From Candidatus Tanganyikabacteria bacterium (GTDB lineage Bacteria > Cyanobacteriota > Sericytochromatia > S15B-MN24 > VGJW01): 64,000 nucleotides of DNA. The stretch is taken from positions 1-64,000 of the forward strand of contig VGJW01000002.1 in the NCBI GenBank assembly GCA_016867265.1, read 5' to 3'. The notes under the pieces were generated by a model. It made no database searches. It saw nothing but the letters and a program-made list of their open reading frames with translations, and was not told the DNA's origin. The position numbers were made by a program, and so were the translations under genes. The first letter of the stretch is position 1; every line of letters begins with the position of its first letter. This document shows positions 44,876 through 53,888 of this stretch, piece after piece.

Positions 44876-46173
44876 CCAAGGTCCTTACGGCCCATGTCGA
44901 TCATCCGGACAGCCACCGGCTGGCCCACTATCGTTCCGTCGGGGGCTATGAAGCGGCCCGCAAGGCCTGGACCTCGATGGCGCCCGCCGAGATCATCGGC
45001 GAGGTGCGGGCGAGCGGCCTGCGCGGTCGTGGTGGAGCAGGGTTCCCGACGGGCATGAAGTGGGGTTTCATCCCGGTAAGCAGCCCCAAGCCCAAGTATC
45101 TCGTCATCAACGCCGACGAGTCCGAGCCCGGAACGTTCAAGGACCGCCTGCTGATCGAGCGCAACCCCCATGCCGTGCTGGAGGGCGTCGTCATCGGAGC
45201 ACGCGCCATCGGGGCCAAGCGCGCCTATATCTACATCCGCGGCGAGTTCGCGACCCAGGTCAAGGTGCTCGAGCAGGCGCTTGTCGAAGCCGAGGAAGCC
45301 GGCTTCGTGGGGCCTGATCTGTTTGGTACCGGCGAGGGTGTCGAGATCGTGATCCATCGCGGCGCCGGTGCCTACATCTGTGGGGAAGAGACGGCCCTGC
45401 TCAACTCTCTGGAAGGGCGTCGCGGCTATCCGCGCCTGAAGCCGCCGTTTCCGGCAACCAACGGTGCCTGGGATTGTCCGACCTGTGTCAACAACGTCGA
45501 GACCATTGCCGCCATTCCCTGGATCATCACGCATGGGGGCGCCGCCTATAGCCAGATTGGCGTGTTCGAGCCCGGCGAGGAGGGCAAGCCGCCCAAGGTG
45601 GATTCCCGCGGGACGCGTTTGATGTGTCTTTCCGGCCATGTGGCCCGGCCCGGCGTTTATGAGGTGCCCCTCGGCATCAGCTTCCGTGAACTCATCGAGG
45701 ACTACGGTGGCGGGGTCTGGAAGGGGCGCAAGCTCAAGGCCATCATCCCGGGCGGTTCCAGCACGCCCGTCATCACGGCGGACGAGGCCATGGACGCCGT
45801 GCTGACCTACGAGGACTGCGCGCGCCTGAAGACGATGTTCGGCTCAGGTGGGCTCATGGTCATCGACGACGAGACGTGCATGGTCTCGTTGCTGACGGTT
45901 CTGCTCCGGTTCTATGCGCACGAGTCTTGCGGCCAGTGTTCGCCTTGCCGCGAGGGCACGGATTGGCTTTACCAGGTGCTGGTCCGGATCCGCGACGGCA
46001 AGGGCCGTCCTGACGACCTGCAGACCATCCGCGACCTGTGCGTCAACATGGAGGGCCGGACGGTCTGCCCGCTGGCGGCGGCGGCCACCATGCCGACCAT
46101 CAGCTACCTCACCAAGTTCCTGCCCGAGTTCGAGGCCAAGGTCTCGGCTGCGCAGCCCGTCGGAGTGCATTGA
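44872..46173 (+). CDS. nuoF: NADH-quinone oxidoreductase subunit F (NADH/FMN binding)
   Basis: The 433-residue subunit binds NADH, FMN and cluster N3. FMN/NADH loops are GRGGAGFPTGMKW and GAGAYICGEETALLNSLEG. Cluster N3 ligands lie in SCGQCSPCREGT and the later VCPL. The length is normal. The ATG at 44872 was chosen because it overlaps the nuoE stop and starts at the conserved N-terminal region. Confidence 0.96.
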   Translation: MTKVLTAHVDHPDSHRLAHYRSVGGYEAARKAWTSMAPAEIIGEVRASGLRGRGGAGFPTGMKWGFIPVSSPKPKYLVINADESEPGTFKDRLLIERNPHAVLEGVVIGARAIGAKRAYIYIRGEFATQVKVLEQALVEAEEAGFVGPDLFGTGEGVEIVIHRGAGAYICGEETALLNSLEGRRGYPRLKPPFPATNGAWDCPTCVNNVETIAAIPWIITHGGAAYSQIGVFEPGEEGKPPKVDSRGTRLMCLSGHVARPGVYEVPLGISFRELIEDYGGGVWKGRKLKAIIPGGSSTPVITADEAMDAVLTYEDCARLKTMFGSGGLMVIDDETCMVSLLTVLLRFYAHESCGQCSPCREGTDWLYQVLVRIRDGKGRPDDLQTIRDLCVNMEGRTVCPLAAAATMPTISYLTKFLPEFEAKVSAAQPVGVH

Positions 46174-47645
46174 TGGCGCTTGTCACGATCAACGGTCAGA
46201 CCCTCGAGGTGCCAGACGGCACCAATGTGGTTGAGGCAGCGGCCCTCGCCGGGGTCGACATTCCTCATTACTGCTACCATCCCGGCTTGCCCATCGACGG
46301 CAACTGCCGGATGTGTCTCGTCGAGGTGGAGGGGGCACGCGGCCCCCAGATCGCTTGCAACACCTTGCTGCGCACGACGCGGAACAAGGAGGGCGATGAG
46401 GTCCCGGCTGCCGTCGTCAAGACCGAGACGGACGCTGTCCGGCAGATGCGGCAGGGGGTCATGGAGTTCTTGCTGCTCAACCACCCGATCGATTGCCCTG
46501 TCTGCGATCAGGCTGGTGAGTGCGGCTTGCAGGACTACTACATGGAGCACGGCAAGCACGATCATCGGTCCGTTGTGCCCAAGGTCGAAAAGGTCAAGGC
46601 GCAGCCCATCGGGCCCAATGTAATCCTCGACCAGGAGCGCTGCATCCTTTGTTCCCGCTGCGTACGCTTCACCCGCGAGGTGACGAAGACCCATGAGCTC
46701 GTGATTGCCGGTCGTGGCGACAAGAGCCGGATCGAAGTCTTCCCGGGGACCGAACTGGACAATGACTATGCCACCAATGTTGTCGACCTTTGTCCCGTCG
46801 GTGCCTTGACCAGCAGGGACTTCCGTTTCAAGAAGCGCGTCTGGTTCCTGAAGACGGCTTCGTCTATCTGTACGGGCTGTTCCCGGGGATGCAACGTCCA
46901 CCTGGATCATGATGGTGGCAAGGCCTACCGGTATCGTCCCCGCGCCAACGAGGCCGTCAATCGCTGGTGGATGTGCGACCGCGGTCGCTTCACCTACAAG
47001 GCCATCAACGAAGGCAGGCAGCGCGACGCCAAGGTCGGCGGCCAGGTCGTTCCCTTCGCCAAGGCGACGCAGGAACTGCGCCAGTTGCTGGGCTCCGGCA
47101 AGGTCGGCTTCGTGGTCGGGGCGCATGCTTCGCTCGAAGACATGGCTGTAGTCAAGTGGCTGTCAGCCGCCCTCGGTGCCCGTGCGTGGGGCTTGGACTG
47201 GTCGGAGCAGGGCAAGGAGGACGACTTCCTCATGAAGGCCGACCTTACGCCCAATCGTCAGGGCTTTGCCCTCATCGGCCTCGATTCGGATGAGACGTCG
47301 TTCCGCGAGGCCCTGCCCGGGCTGACCGCCCTCGTGACGGTGGCCGTCGCACTCCCTTCGGGACTGGTACACGCCCGGACGGCAGCACTTGTCACGCACG
47401 CCGCCGCGGCGCCGGAATCTGCTGCAGTGGTGCTGCCGATAGCGATGCATGCCGAGCGGCATGCGGCCTATGCCAACGTCGACGGCATCATCCAGCACGT
47501 CGAGCCGGCCTTCGAGCCCGCTGGCGATGCACTGCCTGCCAGTGCCCTGCTCGCCCTCCAGGGGGCCGGCATGGGGTATCCGCTGCCGTTTGACCGTGAA
47601 GGTGTCTGGAAGCGCCTCGATGCGGAACGGGGGGTGACGGCGTGA
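46173..47645 (+). CDS. nuoG: NADH-quinone oxidoreductase subunit G, compact form
   Basis: The 490-residue protein is much shorter than Escherichia coli NuoG (about 900). The iron-sulfur half is complete: N1b (C34, C45, C48, C62), N5 (H104, C108, C111, C117), N4 (C157, C160, C163, C207) and also a set spaced as for cluster N7 (C233, C236, C240, C268). The molybdopterin-oxidoreductase-like half is reduced to about 200 residues but keeps the closing pattern LPIAMHAERHAAYANVDG. The gene overlaps nuoF by one base and nuoH by four, so the short length is not a frameshift at either end. Confidence 0.9.
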   Translation: MALVTINGQTLEVPDGTNVVEAAALAGVDIPHYCYHPGLPIDGNCRMCLVEVEGARGPQIACNTLLRTTRNKEGDEVPAAVVKTETDAVRQMRQGVMEFLLLNHPIDCPVCDQAGECGLQDYYMEHGKHDHRSVVPKVEKVKAQPIGPNVILDQERCILCSRCVRFTREVTKTHELVIAGRGDKSRIEVFPGTELDNDYATNVVDLCPVGALTSRDFRFKKRVWFLKTASSICTGCSRGCNVHLDHDGGKAYRYRPRANEAVNRWWMCDRGRFTYKAINEGRQRDAKVGGQVVPFAKATQELRQLLGSGKVGFVVGAHASLEDMAVVKWLSAALGARAWGLDWSEQGKEDDFLMKADLTPNRQGFALIGLDSDETSFREALPGLTALVTVAVALPSGLVHARTAALVTHAAAAPESAAVVLPIAMHAERHAAYANVDGIIQHVEPAFEPAGDALPASALLALQGAGMGYPLPFDREGVWKRLDAERGVTA

Positions 47646-49093
47646 CCTGGCTGATGGAGTCCGCCGACTACCTGGCGGTCGTGCTGCGTCTGGTCCTGTC
47701 GGCAGCCATCCTGCTGACGGTGATGCCCCTGACGATTTATCTCGAGCGGAAGGGTTCGGCCTTCATTCAGGGGCGTCCGGGGCCGAACCGGGCTGCCCTC
47801 TTCGGCGTGTTCCGCATGGGCGGCTTGGCGCACGTGCTGGCCGACGTCATCAAGCTCGTCTCGAAGGAGGACATCATCCCGGCCGGGGTCAACCGCTTCT
47901 ACTTCAAGCTGGCCCCGATCATCGTGGCGTTCATCCCGCTGACCACGTTCATGATCGTGCCCATCGCAGACGTCATCCGGCTTTCGGACACGTTCGCGAC
48001 GCCGATGGCGACCTTGCAGCTGGACGGAGGCCTGCTGTGGTTCTTCGCGATGACCTCGCTTTCCGTCTACGGCGTGGTCTTCGCAGGGTGGGCCTCGAAC
48101 AGCAAGTTCAGCCTGTTGGGGGGTATCCGCAGCACGGCCCAGTTGCTCAGCTACGAGATTCCGATGGCCCTTGCCGTCGTGGCTATGATGCTGACCTACG
48201 GCACCGTTCAGCCCAATGAGATGGTTCGTGCCCAAGGCGAGCTTCTCTGGGGCTTCCTGCCGCAGTGGGGCATCTTCCTGCAGCCGCTCGGATTCATCCT
48301 CTTCATCACGTGCGCCTTTGCCGAGATCAACCGCGTGCCCTTCGACCTGGCCGAAGGCGAGGCGGAGCTCGTGGCGGGCTACCACACCGAGTATTCCGGC
48401 ATGCGCTTCGGCCTGTTCTTCATGGCCGAGTACATGGCTCTGGTGACGTCGGGTGCGCTCACCGTGACGATGTTCCTCGGGGGCTGGCAACTGCCTTGGC
48501 TGCCGACCGAGCGGCTCGTTGCCGACGCGGGCACCCTGATGCCTTGGTTCATCGGGGGGGCCGGTCTGCTTCTTGGCGCGGCGTCCGGGCGCCTGATTCG
48601 TCATTATCAGGAGTACACGCGCGGCAGATGGGGCGACGCCCGCGATTTCGAGCCATTGGTGTTCTCGGCCTTGTTCGCTCTGGGGTTCATCGCCCATGGC
48701 GCGGCTGCCGGTTGGGTCTGGGGAGTCGTGAAGGCGGGCGAGGCCCTGCCGGGTTGGCTGCCACCCCTGTTTGCCGCAGGGGTCCAGATTTCGGTTTTTA
48801 CGGCCAAGCTCCTCTTCCTTTGCTGGTGCTTCGTGTGGGTCCGTTGGACCCTGCCCCGCTTCCGCTATGACCAGGTCATGGACCTGGGTTGGAAGAGCCT
48901 CCTGCCGCTTTCCCTGTTCAACCTGTTGCTGACGGGTGTGTTGATGCTGCAGCCGTGGGGCCGAGAGGTCCTGCCCGTGGCGCCCGTCGTGACGCTGGGG
49001 TTGATGTGGGTCTGGAAGCGTTATCTGGTGCCGTCGCAGGCGCGCGTGCCCGCCACGAGCCGCTTGGTCGTCGGGGAGGAAGCCTCCGCATGA
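47642..49093 (+). CDS. nuoH: NADH-quinone oxidoreductase subunit H, with extra internal segment
   Basis: The 483-residue membrane subunit couples quinone reduction to proton pumping. It carries the NuoH signatures YLERKGSAFIQGRPGPNR, AFAEINRVPFDLAEGEAELV with YHTEYSGMRFG, and VWVRWTLPRFRYDQVMDLGW. It is longer than the usual 320-430 residues because about 95 residues (roughly 287-383), including one or two extra hydrophobic stretches, lie between the GGWQLPW segment and the last helices. The start is GTG overlapping the nuoG stop. Confidence 0.93.
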   Translation: MTWLMESADYLAVVLRLVLSAAILLTVMPLTIYLERKGSAFIQGRPGPNRAALFGVFRMGGLAHVLADVIKLVSKEDIIPAGVNRFYFKLAPIIVAFIPLTTFMIVPIADVIRLSDTFATPMATLQLDGGLLWFFAMTSLSVYGVVFAGWASNSKFSLLGGIRSTAQLLSYEIPMALAVVAMMLTYGTVQPNEMVRAQGELLWGFLPQWGIFLQPLGFILFITCAFAEINRVPFDLAEGEAELVAGYHTEYSGMRFGLFFMAEYMALVTSGALTVTMFLGGWQLPWLPTERLVADAGTLMPWFIGGAGLLLGAASGRLIRHYQEYTRGRWGDARDFEPLVFSALFALGFIAHGAAAGWVWGVVKAGEALPGWLPPLFAAGVQISVFTAKLLFLCWCFVWVRWTLPRFRYDQVMDLGWKSLLPLSLFNLLLTGVLMLQPWGREVLPVAPVVTLGLMWVWKRYLVPSQARVPATSRLVVGEEASA

Positions 49094-49584
49094 AGGTCGA
49101 TCGCGTCAAGCCCGGTGAGGGCATCGAGTCCGCCTACCTCTGGCATATCGTCAAGGGCCTAGGCGTGACGGTCGGGCACACCGTCCGACAGCTGGTAGGG
49201 AGCCAGCCCGTGCAGACCAAGGAGTATCCCGAGGTCCGCAAGGAGATGCCCGAGGGCTACAGGGGCAAGCATCGCTTGCTGCAGAAGGAGTCGGGCGATC
49301 CCAAGTGCACGGCTTGCATGATGTGTGCGACCGTGTGTCCGGCAGCCTGCATCCATATCGAGGCCGGCGAGCATCCTGACCCCAAGGTCGAGAAGTTTCC
49401 CGTTTCCTTCGACATCGACTTGCTCAAGTGCGTGTTCTGCGGGATGTGCGTCGAGGCGTGCCCGGTCGACGCCATCCGCATGGATTCCGGTGTCTATACC
49501 TTTGCCGATTTCCAGCGTGACGATTTCGTCGTCCACAAGGATGAGCTGCTGCGGACGCCTTCGCAGTGGTCCGATCCGGTGTAA
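49090..49584 (+). CDS. nuoI: NADH-quinone oxidoreductase subunit I
   Basis: The 164-residue ferredoxin-type subunit carries clusters N6a and N6b, with ligands C73, C76, C79 and C83 (CTACMMCATVCP) and C114, C117, C120 and C124 (CVFCGMCVEACP). It links NuoG to NuoB in the peripheral arm. Its ATG overlaps the nuoH stop by four bases. Confidence 0.95.
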   Translation: MKVDRVKPGEGIESAYLWHIVKGLGVTVGHTVRQLVGSQPVQTKEYPEVRKEMPEGYRGKHRLLQKESGDPKCTACMMCATVCPAACIHIEAGEHPDPKVEKFPVSFDIDLLKCVFCGMCVEACPVDAIRMDSGVYTFADFQRDDFVVHKDELLRTPSQWSDPV

Positions 49585-49600
49585 CCTGAACGGACCGACC

Positions 49601-50104
49601 ATGCTTGACGCCATTCTTTTCGCTGTCCTTTCTGCCGTGGCTGTCGCGGGTGCCCTGGCGATGGTCAGTCGCCGGCATCCCCTGGGTTCGGCCCTTGCGC
49701 TGATTGTCGTGATGATCGCGCTCGCCGGCCTGTATGCGTTGCTGGCAGCCCCCTTGGTCGCCATCCTGCAGATCCTTGTCTACGGCGGGGCCATTCTCGC
49801 CCTTATTGTCTTCGTCATCATGCTGCTCAATGTCCGGGAGGAAGACCTGGCCCACGAGGACGGCCTGAGGGGGCGTCTCGGCATGGGCCTGACGGTCGCG
49901 GGCCTTCTTTTCATGGGCTTGGCCGCAGGTATTCACGCCATCCCGGCCGATCCATTCGCGCCGCCTCCGCCAGGCTTCGGCGGTATCGTGGCCGTCGGGC
50001 GGGGCCTGTTCCGTGATTACGCGGTACCGTTCGAAGTCGTGTCCCTTCTGCTGACGGTTGCGGTAGTTTCCGCGGTCGGCATGGCCAAGCGGAGGCTGGA
50101 CTGA
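49601..50104 (+). CDS. nuoJ: NADH-quinone oxidoreductase subunit J
   Basis: The 167-residue membrane subunit has five hydrophobic segments and the NuoJ pattern ILVYGGAILALIVFVIMLLNV, which includes the pi-bulge helix involved in coupling. The ATG follows nuoI by 16 bases without a strong ribosome binding site. Its stop overlaps the nuoK start by one base. Confidence 0.92.
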   Translation: MLDAILFAVLSAVAVAGALAMVSRRHPLGSALALIVVMIALAGLYALLAAPLVAILQILVYGGAILALIVFVIMLLNVREEDLAHEDGLRGRLGMGLTVAGLLFMGLAAGIHAIPADPFAPPPPGFGGIVAVGRGLFRDYAVPFEVVSLLLTVAVVSAVGMAKRRLD

Positions 50105-50403
50105 TGGCCCTGCACGCACCTTTGCTGGTTGCCGCCGCGCTCTTCTCCATCGGGGTGGGTGGTTTCGTGGCCCGGCGCAATGTCTTTGCGTTGCTCATGT
50201 GCATCGAGTTGATGCTCAATGCCGTCAACCTCGTTTTCGTGACCTTCAGCCGCCAGTGGTTGTCCGTCGAGGGCCATGTCACGGTCTTGCTGGTCGTCGC
50301 ATTGGCGGCGGCCGAGGCAGCCGTGGCCCTCGCCATCGTCATCATGCTCTTCCGGCATCGGGAGACGCTCGATGTCGACGTGTTTGCCTCGATGAAGGAG
50401 TGA
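50104..50403 (+). CDS. nuoK: NADH-quinone oxidoreductase subunit K
   Basis: The 99-residue protein has three helices and the NuoK pattern: NVFALLMCIELMLNAVNLVF with the conserved membrane glutamate, then VALAAAEAAVALAIV with the second one. It belongs to the proton-transfer chain of the membrane arm. Confidence 0.95.
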   Translation: MALHAPLLVAAALFSIGVGGFVARRNVFALLMCIELMLNAVNLVFVTFSRQWLSVEGHVTVLLVVALAAAEAAVALAIVIMLFRHRETLDVDVFASMKE

Positions 50404-50410
50404 TCCCGGC

Positions 50411-52378
50411 GTGTCCCATGTTGCCTTGCTCGCCTGGATTCTCTTTGCCCCGTTGGCCGCAGCTGCGCTGAACGGCCTTCTGGCCCTGCGCTCAGCCCGC
50501 GTGCCCGTTCCCGTCGAGGGGCATCATCTTCGTCCCATGGACCGCCTTGCGGCAGGGATTGGAGTCGCCGGCCCCTTGGCGGCGGCTGTGGCTGCCTGGA
50601 GCCTGGGCTTCGCCTTTCTGGCCCGAGATCGCTCCCTGCGCCTGACCGAGCTTGATCTGGGCACGTGGTTCTCGATGGGGCAGGCGCATGTCACGTGGCT
50701 GTTCCGGGTCGATCCCCTCTCGCTCGTGATGGTGCTTGTGGTGACGACCGTGGGGACGCTCATCCACCTCTATTCCGTGGGCTACATGGCGGGTGATGCC
50801 GGCTTTCCGCGCTTCCTCACGTGGCTCAATCTCTTCACGTTCGCGATGCTGGTGCTGGTCACGGCGCGGGATCTCGTCGTGCTTTTCCTGGGCTGGGAGG
50901 GGGTCGGCGTCTGCTCGTACCTGCTCATCGGCTACTGGTTCAGTGACGCGGCCAAGGCCGCAGCCGGTCTCAAGGCCTTTGTCGTCAACCGCATCGGGGA
51001 TCTGGGCCTGCTGCTCGGCATGTTCCTGCTGTTCTGGAGCATGGCGCCCGGTGGTCAGGCATCGCTTGACATCGATCTGCTCTCGGCCCACGTGACCAAG
51101 TTGTCCGTGCCGCTAGCGACCGCTGCGGCGGTGTTGCTTTTTGTCGGGGCCATGGGCAAGTCGGCACAGGTGCCGCTCCACATCTGGCTCCCGGACGCGA
51201 TGGCCGGCCCTACGCCCGTCTCGGCCCTGATCCACGCCGCGACCATGGTCACGGCGGGCGTCTACATGGTGGCCCGGATGCATCCGCTGTATCACCACGC
51301 ACCCGCCGCACTGGCCTTCATCGGCAGCCTCGGAGCCTTGACGGCTCTGGTTGCGGCCACGGTCGCCTGCACACAGACCAACATCAAGCGTGTCATTGCG
51401 TGGTCGACCGTCTCCCAGCTGGGCTACATGTTCATGGGCCTGGGGGCCGGTGCGTTCTCGGCCGGCATCTACCATCTCTTCACCCACGCTTTCTTCAAGG
51501 CGCTTTTCTTCCTCTCGGCCGGCGCCGTCATCCACGCCTTGCACGGCGAGGAAGAGCTGGGCCGGATGGGGGGCCTCTGGTCGAAGCTGCGTGTGACCGG
51601 CCCGGCCTTCGTTCTGGCGGCGGCTGCCAATGCCGGCCTGCCCCCCTTGTCCGGCTTCGTGAGCAAGGATGCCATCCTCGTGGCGACGTGGAACGCGCAT
51701 CATCCCGTGTGGTTTGCCGTGGGTCTGCTCACGGCCGGCCTGACAGCCTTCTACTCATTCCGCCTCGTCGCGCTGGTCCTGGCCGGTCCCCCGAGAGATG
51801 CCCATCTGGCTGAACACGCCCATGAGGCGGGTTGGGCCATGACCTTGCCGCTCGTCCTGCTGGCCGTCGGCGCCGTCGGGGCCGGTGTCCTCGAGTGGCC
51901 CCATGAGCTCGGGGGGACGCTGTGGTTCAGCGCTTGGCTCGAGCCCGTCTTCTACCCCAGCCTCGACCACGGTGTTCATGCCAATGCGGTCGTCGATATC
52001 ATCCTAACGGTCGGTTCGGTGGCGGTCGTCGCCACGGGGGCCGCAATCGGCTTCAGTCTGCATGCGCGGGACGGTGCTTCCACGGGGGCTCCGCTCACGG
52101 GCCTGCAAGGCCTGTGGGCCACGGTGAAGCGCGGCTGGCATGTCGATGAGGTCCTCGAGCGGGTGGTCGTGCGGCCGGTCGTCTTTTCCTCGCGTGCTGC
52201 CGCTCCTTTCCTGGACTTCCTGCTTGGCTGGGGAGCTCGGGGTTTCGTGCAGGGCCTCGCCCTCGCGGGCCGTGGCCTGGCCGTGGCCCAGTCGGGTCTT
52301 GCGCGCCACTACGCGATGGTGATGTTGGGTGGCCTCGTGGCCCTGGTGGCCTGGGCTGTCCTGTCCGGAGGTCGTTGA
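50411..52378 (+). CDS. nuoL: NADH-quinone oxidoreductase subunit L
   Basis: The 655-residue antiporter-like subunit has about 16 membrane segments. Signatures are FLGWEGVGVCSYLLIGYW, GKSAQVPLHIWLPDAMAGPTP-type text (KSAQVPLHIWLPDAM) with VSALIHAATMVTAGVYM, and FFKALFFLSAGAVIHAL. The C-terminal amphipathic helix and last anchor are present. The start is GTG, 7 bases after nuoK. Confidence 0.95.
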   Translation: MSHVALLAWILFAPLAAAALNGLLALRSARVPVPVEGHHLRPMDRLAAGIGVAGPLAAAVAAWSLGFAFLARDRSLRLTELDLGTWFSMGQAHVTWLFRVDPLSLVMVLVVTTVGTLIHLYSVGYMAGDAGFPRFLTWLNLFTFAMLVLVTARDLVVLFLGWEGVGVCSYLLIGYWFSDAAKAAAGLKAFVVNRIGDLGLLLGMFLLFWSMAPGGQASLDIDLLSAHVTKLSVPLATAAAVLLFVGAMGKSAQVPLHIWLPDAMAGPTPVSALIHAATMVTAGVYMVARMHPLYHHAPAALAFIGSLGALTALVAATVACTQTNIKRVIAWSTVSQLGYMFMGLGAGAFSAGIYHLFTHAFFKALFFLSAGAVIHALHGEEELGRMGGLWSKLRVTGPAFVLAAAANAGLPPLSGFVSKDAILVATWNAHHPVWFAVGLLTAGLTAFYSFRLVALVLAGPPRDAHLAEHAHEAGWAMTLPLVLLAVGAVGAGVLEWPHELGGTLWFSAWLEPVFYPSLDHGVHANAVVDIILTVGSVAVVATGAAIGFSLHARDGASTGAPLTGLQGLWATVKRGWHVDEVLERVVVRPVVFSSRAAAPFLDFLLGWGARGFVQGLALAGRGLAVAQSGLARHYAMVMLGGLVALVAWAVLSGGR

Positions 52379-52379
52379 C

Positions 52380-53888
52380 GTGGGCGAGACCCTTTCCCTG
52401 CCCGTCTGGATGCTCTTGCTGCCATTCATCGCGGCCGCGCTTGCCGCCTTGCTGCCGGCGCGCCTTGCGCGGGCCGTCGCTTGCCTGGCCATGGTTGGCC
52501 AACTTGGTCTCGGCGTGATGCTGCTGCGTACCTTCCGCGACCAGCCTGACCTTCAGGGCGTTGCCTCGTGGCCAATGCTGGGCATCTTCGGAAGCACCCT
52601 CCGTCTGGGCGTCGACGGCTTGTCGGTCTTCCTGCTGGTTGCAGGTGCCGCCCTGGGCCTGCTGGCCGTGTTGGTGTCCGGAGCCAAAAGGCCGCCCGCT
52701 TTCCATGCATGGTTGCTGTTGTTCGTCGGGACGATGGCCGGGGTATTGGTTGTCCAGGACCTGCTCGTGTTCTACGTCTTCTGGGAGCTGATGCTGCTTC
52801 CGGCCCTGGTTCTCATCCTGCTGTGGGGGGACGCCGATCGTCGCAAGGCGACGGTGCCTTTCGTCGTGGTGACGCTGGTCGGTTCGCTGGCCATGCTGGC
52901 GGTAATCTTCGCCATGGGAGCTGAGGCGCACGCACGGTTCGGGGCATGGAATTTCGACTTGGATGCTCTGGCTGGCGTCGTTTCCACGTGGAGTGCCAGC
53001 GCACGTTGCTGGGCTTTTGCCGGCCTTGTCCTTGCCTTTGCCGTCAAGATCCCGCTCTTCCCGTTGCACTACTGGCTGCCTGCTGCCTACACGTCGGCGC
53101 CCCTGCCTGCGGTCATCCTGTTGTCCGGCCTGATGGCCAAGTTGGGCACCTACGGTGTCCTGCGGGTCGCCATGCCACTGTTTCCCGAGCAGGCGGTGGC
53201 CTGGGCACCCTGGCTGGCCGGACTTGCCGTCGTCGGGATTCTGCACGGCGCCGTTCTGGCCCTCGGTGCCCGTGATGTGCGTACGGTTCTTGCTTACTCG
53301 AGCTTCAGCCATCTCGGCTGGATCGCCCTGGGCATCTTCAGTCTGACGGCCGAGGGCCTTGGCGGTGCGATGCTCCAGCAGGTCGGCCATGCGTTGGTTA
53401 CGGCCACCCTGTTCATCCTGGCCGCCTGGGCCAGCGAGCGCCAAGGGGCGACGCACTTGTCCCGCTTCGGGGGCATGGCCGCGACACATCCCTGGTTGGC
53501 AGCGGCTCTGGTGTTCGCTGCCATGGCTTCCGCGGGCCTGCCTGGTCTCAACGGCTTCGTCGGTGAGTTCCTGATTCTGCTCGGTGCCTGGGGCCTCTCG
53601 CCTTGGGTTGCCTTCGCCGGTGGACTCGGCGTGGTGCTTGGCGCAGCGTACCTGCTCTGGTTGCTGCAGCGGATGCTTTACGGGCCGGCCGTCCAGCCTG
53701 CGCCCACGGGCCCGGATCTCGGGGTCCGCGAGTTGGCCGTGGTGTTGCCCTTGCTCGTGATGATGGTGCTCTTCGGTGTGCGACCGGGCTTGCTCATCGA
53801 TCGCATGAAGCCTTGGTCCGACGCCTATGTCCTTCGCTTCCACAAGGCTGTTCCACAGGCTGCCTTGCCGACTGGGGCTCATCCATGA
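52380..53888 (+). CDS. nuoM: NADH-quinone oxidoreductase subunit M
   Basis: The 502-residue antiporter-like subunit shows FYVFWELMLLPALVLILLWG, KIPLFPLHYWLPAAYTSAPLP and AYSSFSHLGWIALGIFSLT, all hallmarks of NuoM, with lysines and glutamates of the proton path in place. The GTG at 52380 follows the nuoL stop by one base. It ends overlapping nuoN by four bases. Confidence 0.94.
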   Translation: MGETLSLPVWMLLLPFIAAALAALLPARLARAVACLAMVGQLGLGVMLLRTFRDQPDLQGVASWPMLGIFGSTLRLGVDGLSVFLLVAGAALGLLAVLVSGAKRPPAFHAWLLLFVGTMAGVLVVQDLLVFYVFWELMLLPALVLILLWGDADRRKATVPFVVVTLVGSLAMLAVIFAMGAEAHARFGAWNFDLDALAGVVSTWSASARCWAFAGLVLAFAVKIPLFPLHYWLPAAYTSAPLPAVILLSGLMAKLGTYGVLRVAMPLFPEQAVAWAPWLAGLAVVGILHGAVLALGARDVRTVLAYSSFSHLGWIALGIFSLTAEGLGGAMLQQVGHALVTATLFILAAWASERQGATHLSRFGGMAATHPWLAAALVFAAMASAGLPGLNGFVGEFLILLGAWGLSPWVAFAGGLGVVLGAAYLLWLLQRMLYGPAVQPAPTGPDLGVRELAVVLPLLVMMVLFGVRPGLLIDRMKPWSDAYVLRFHKAVPQAALPTGAHP

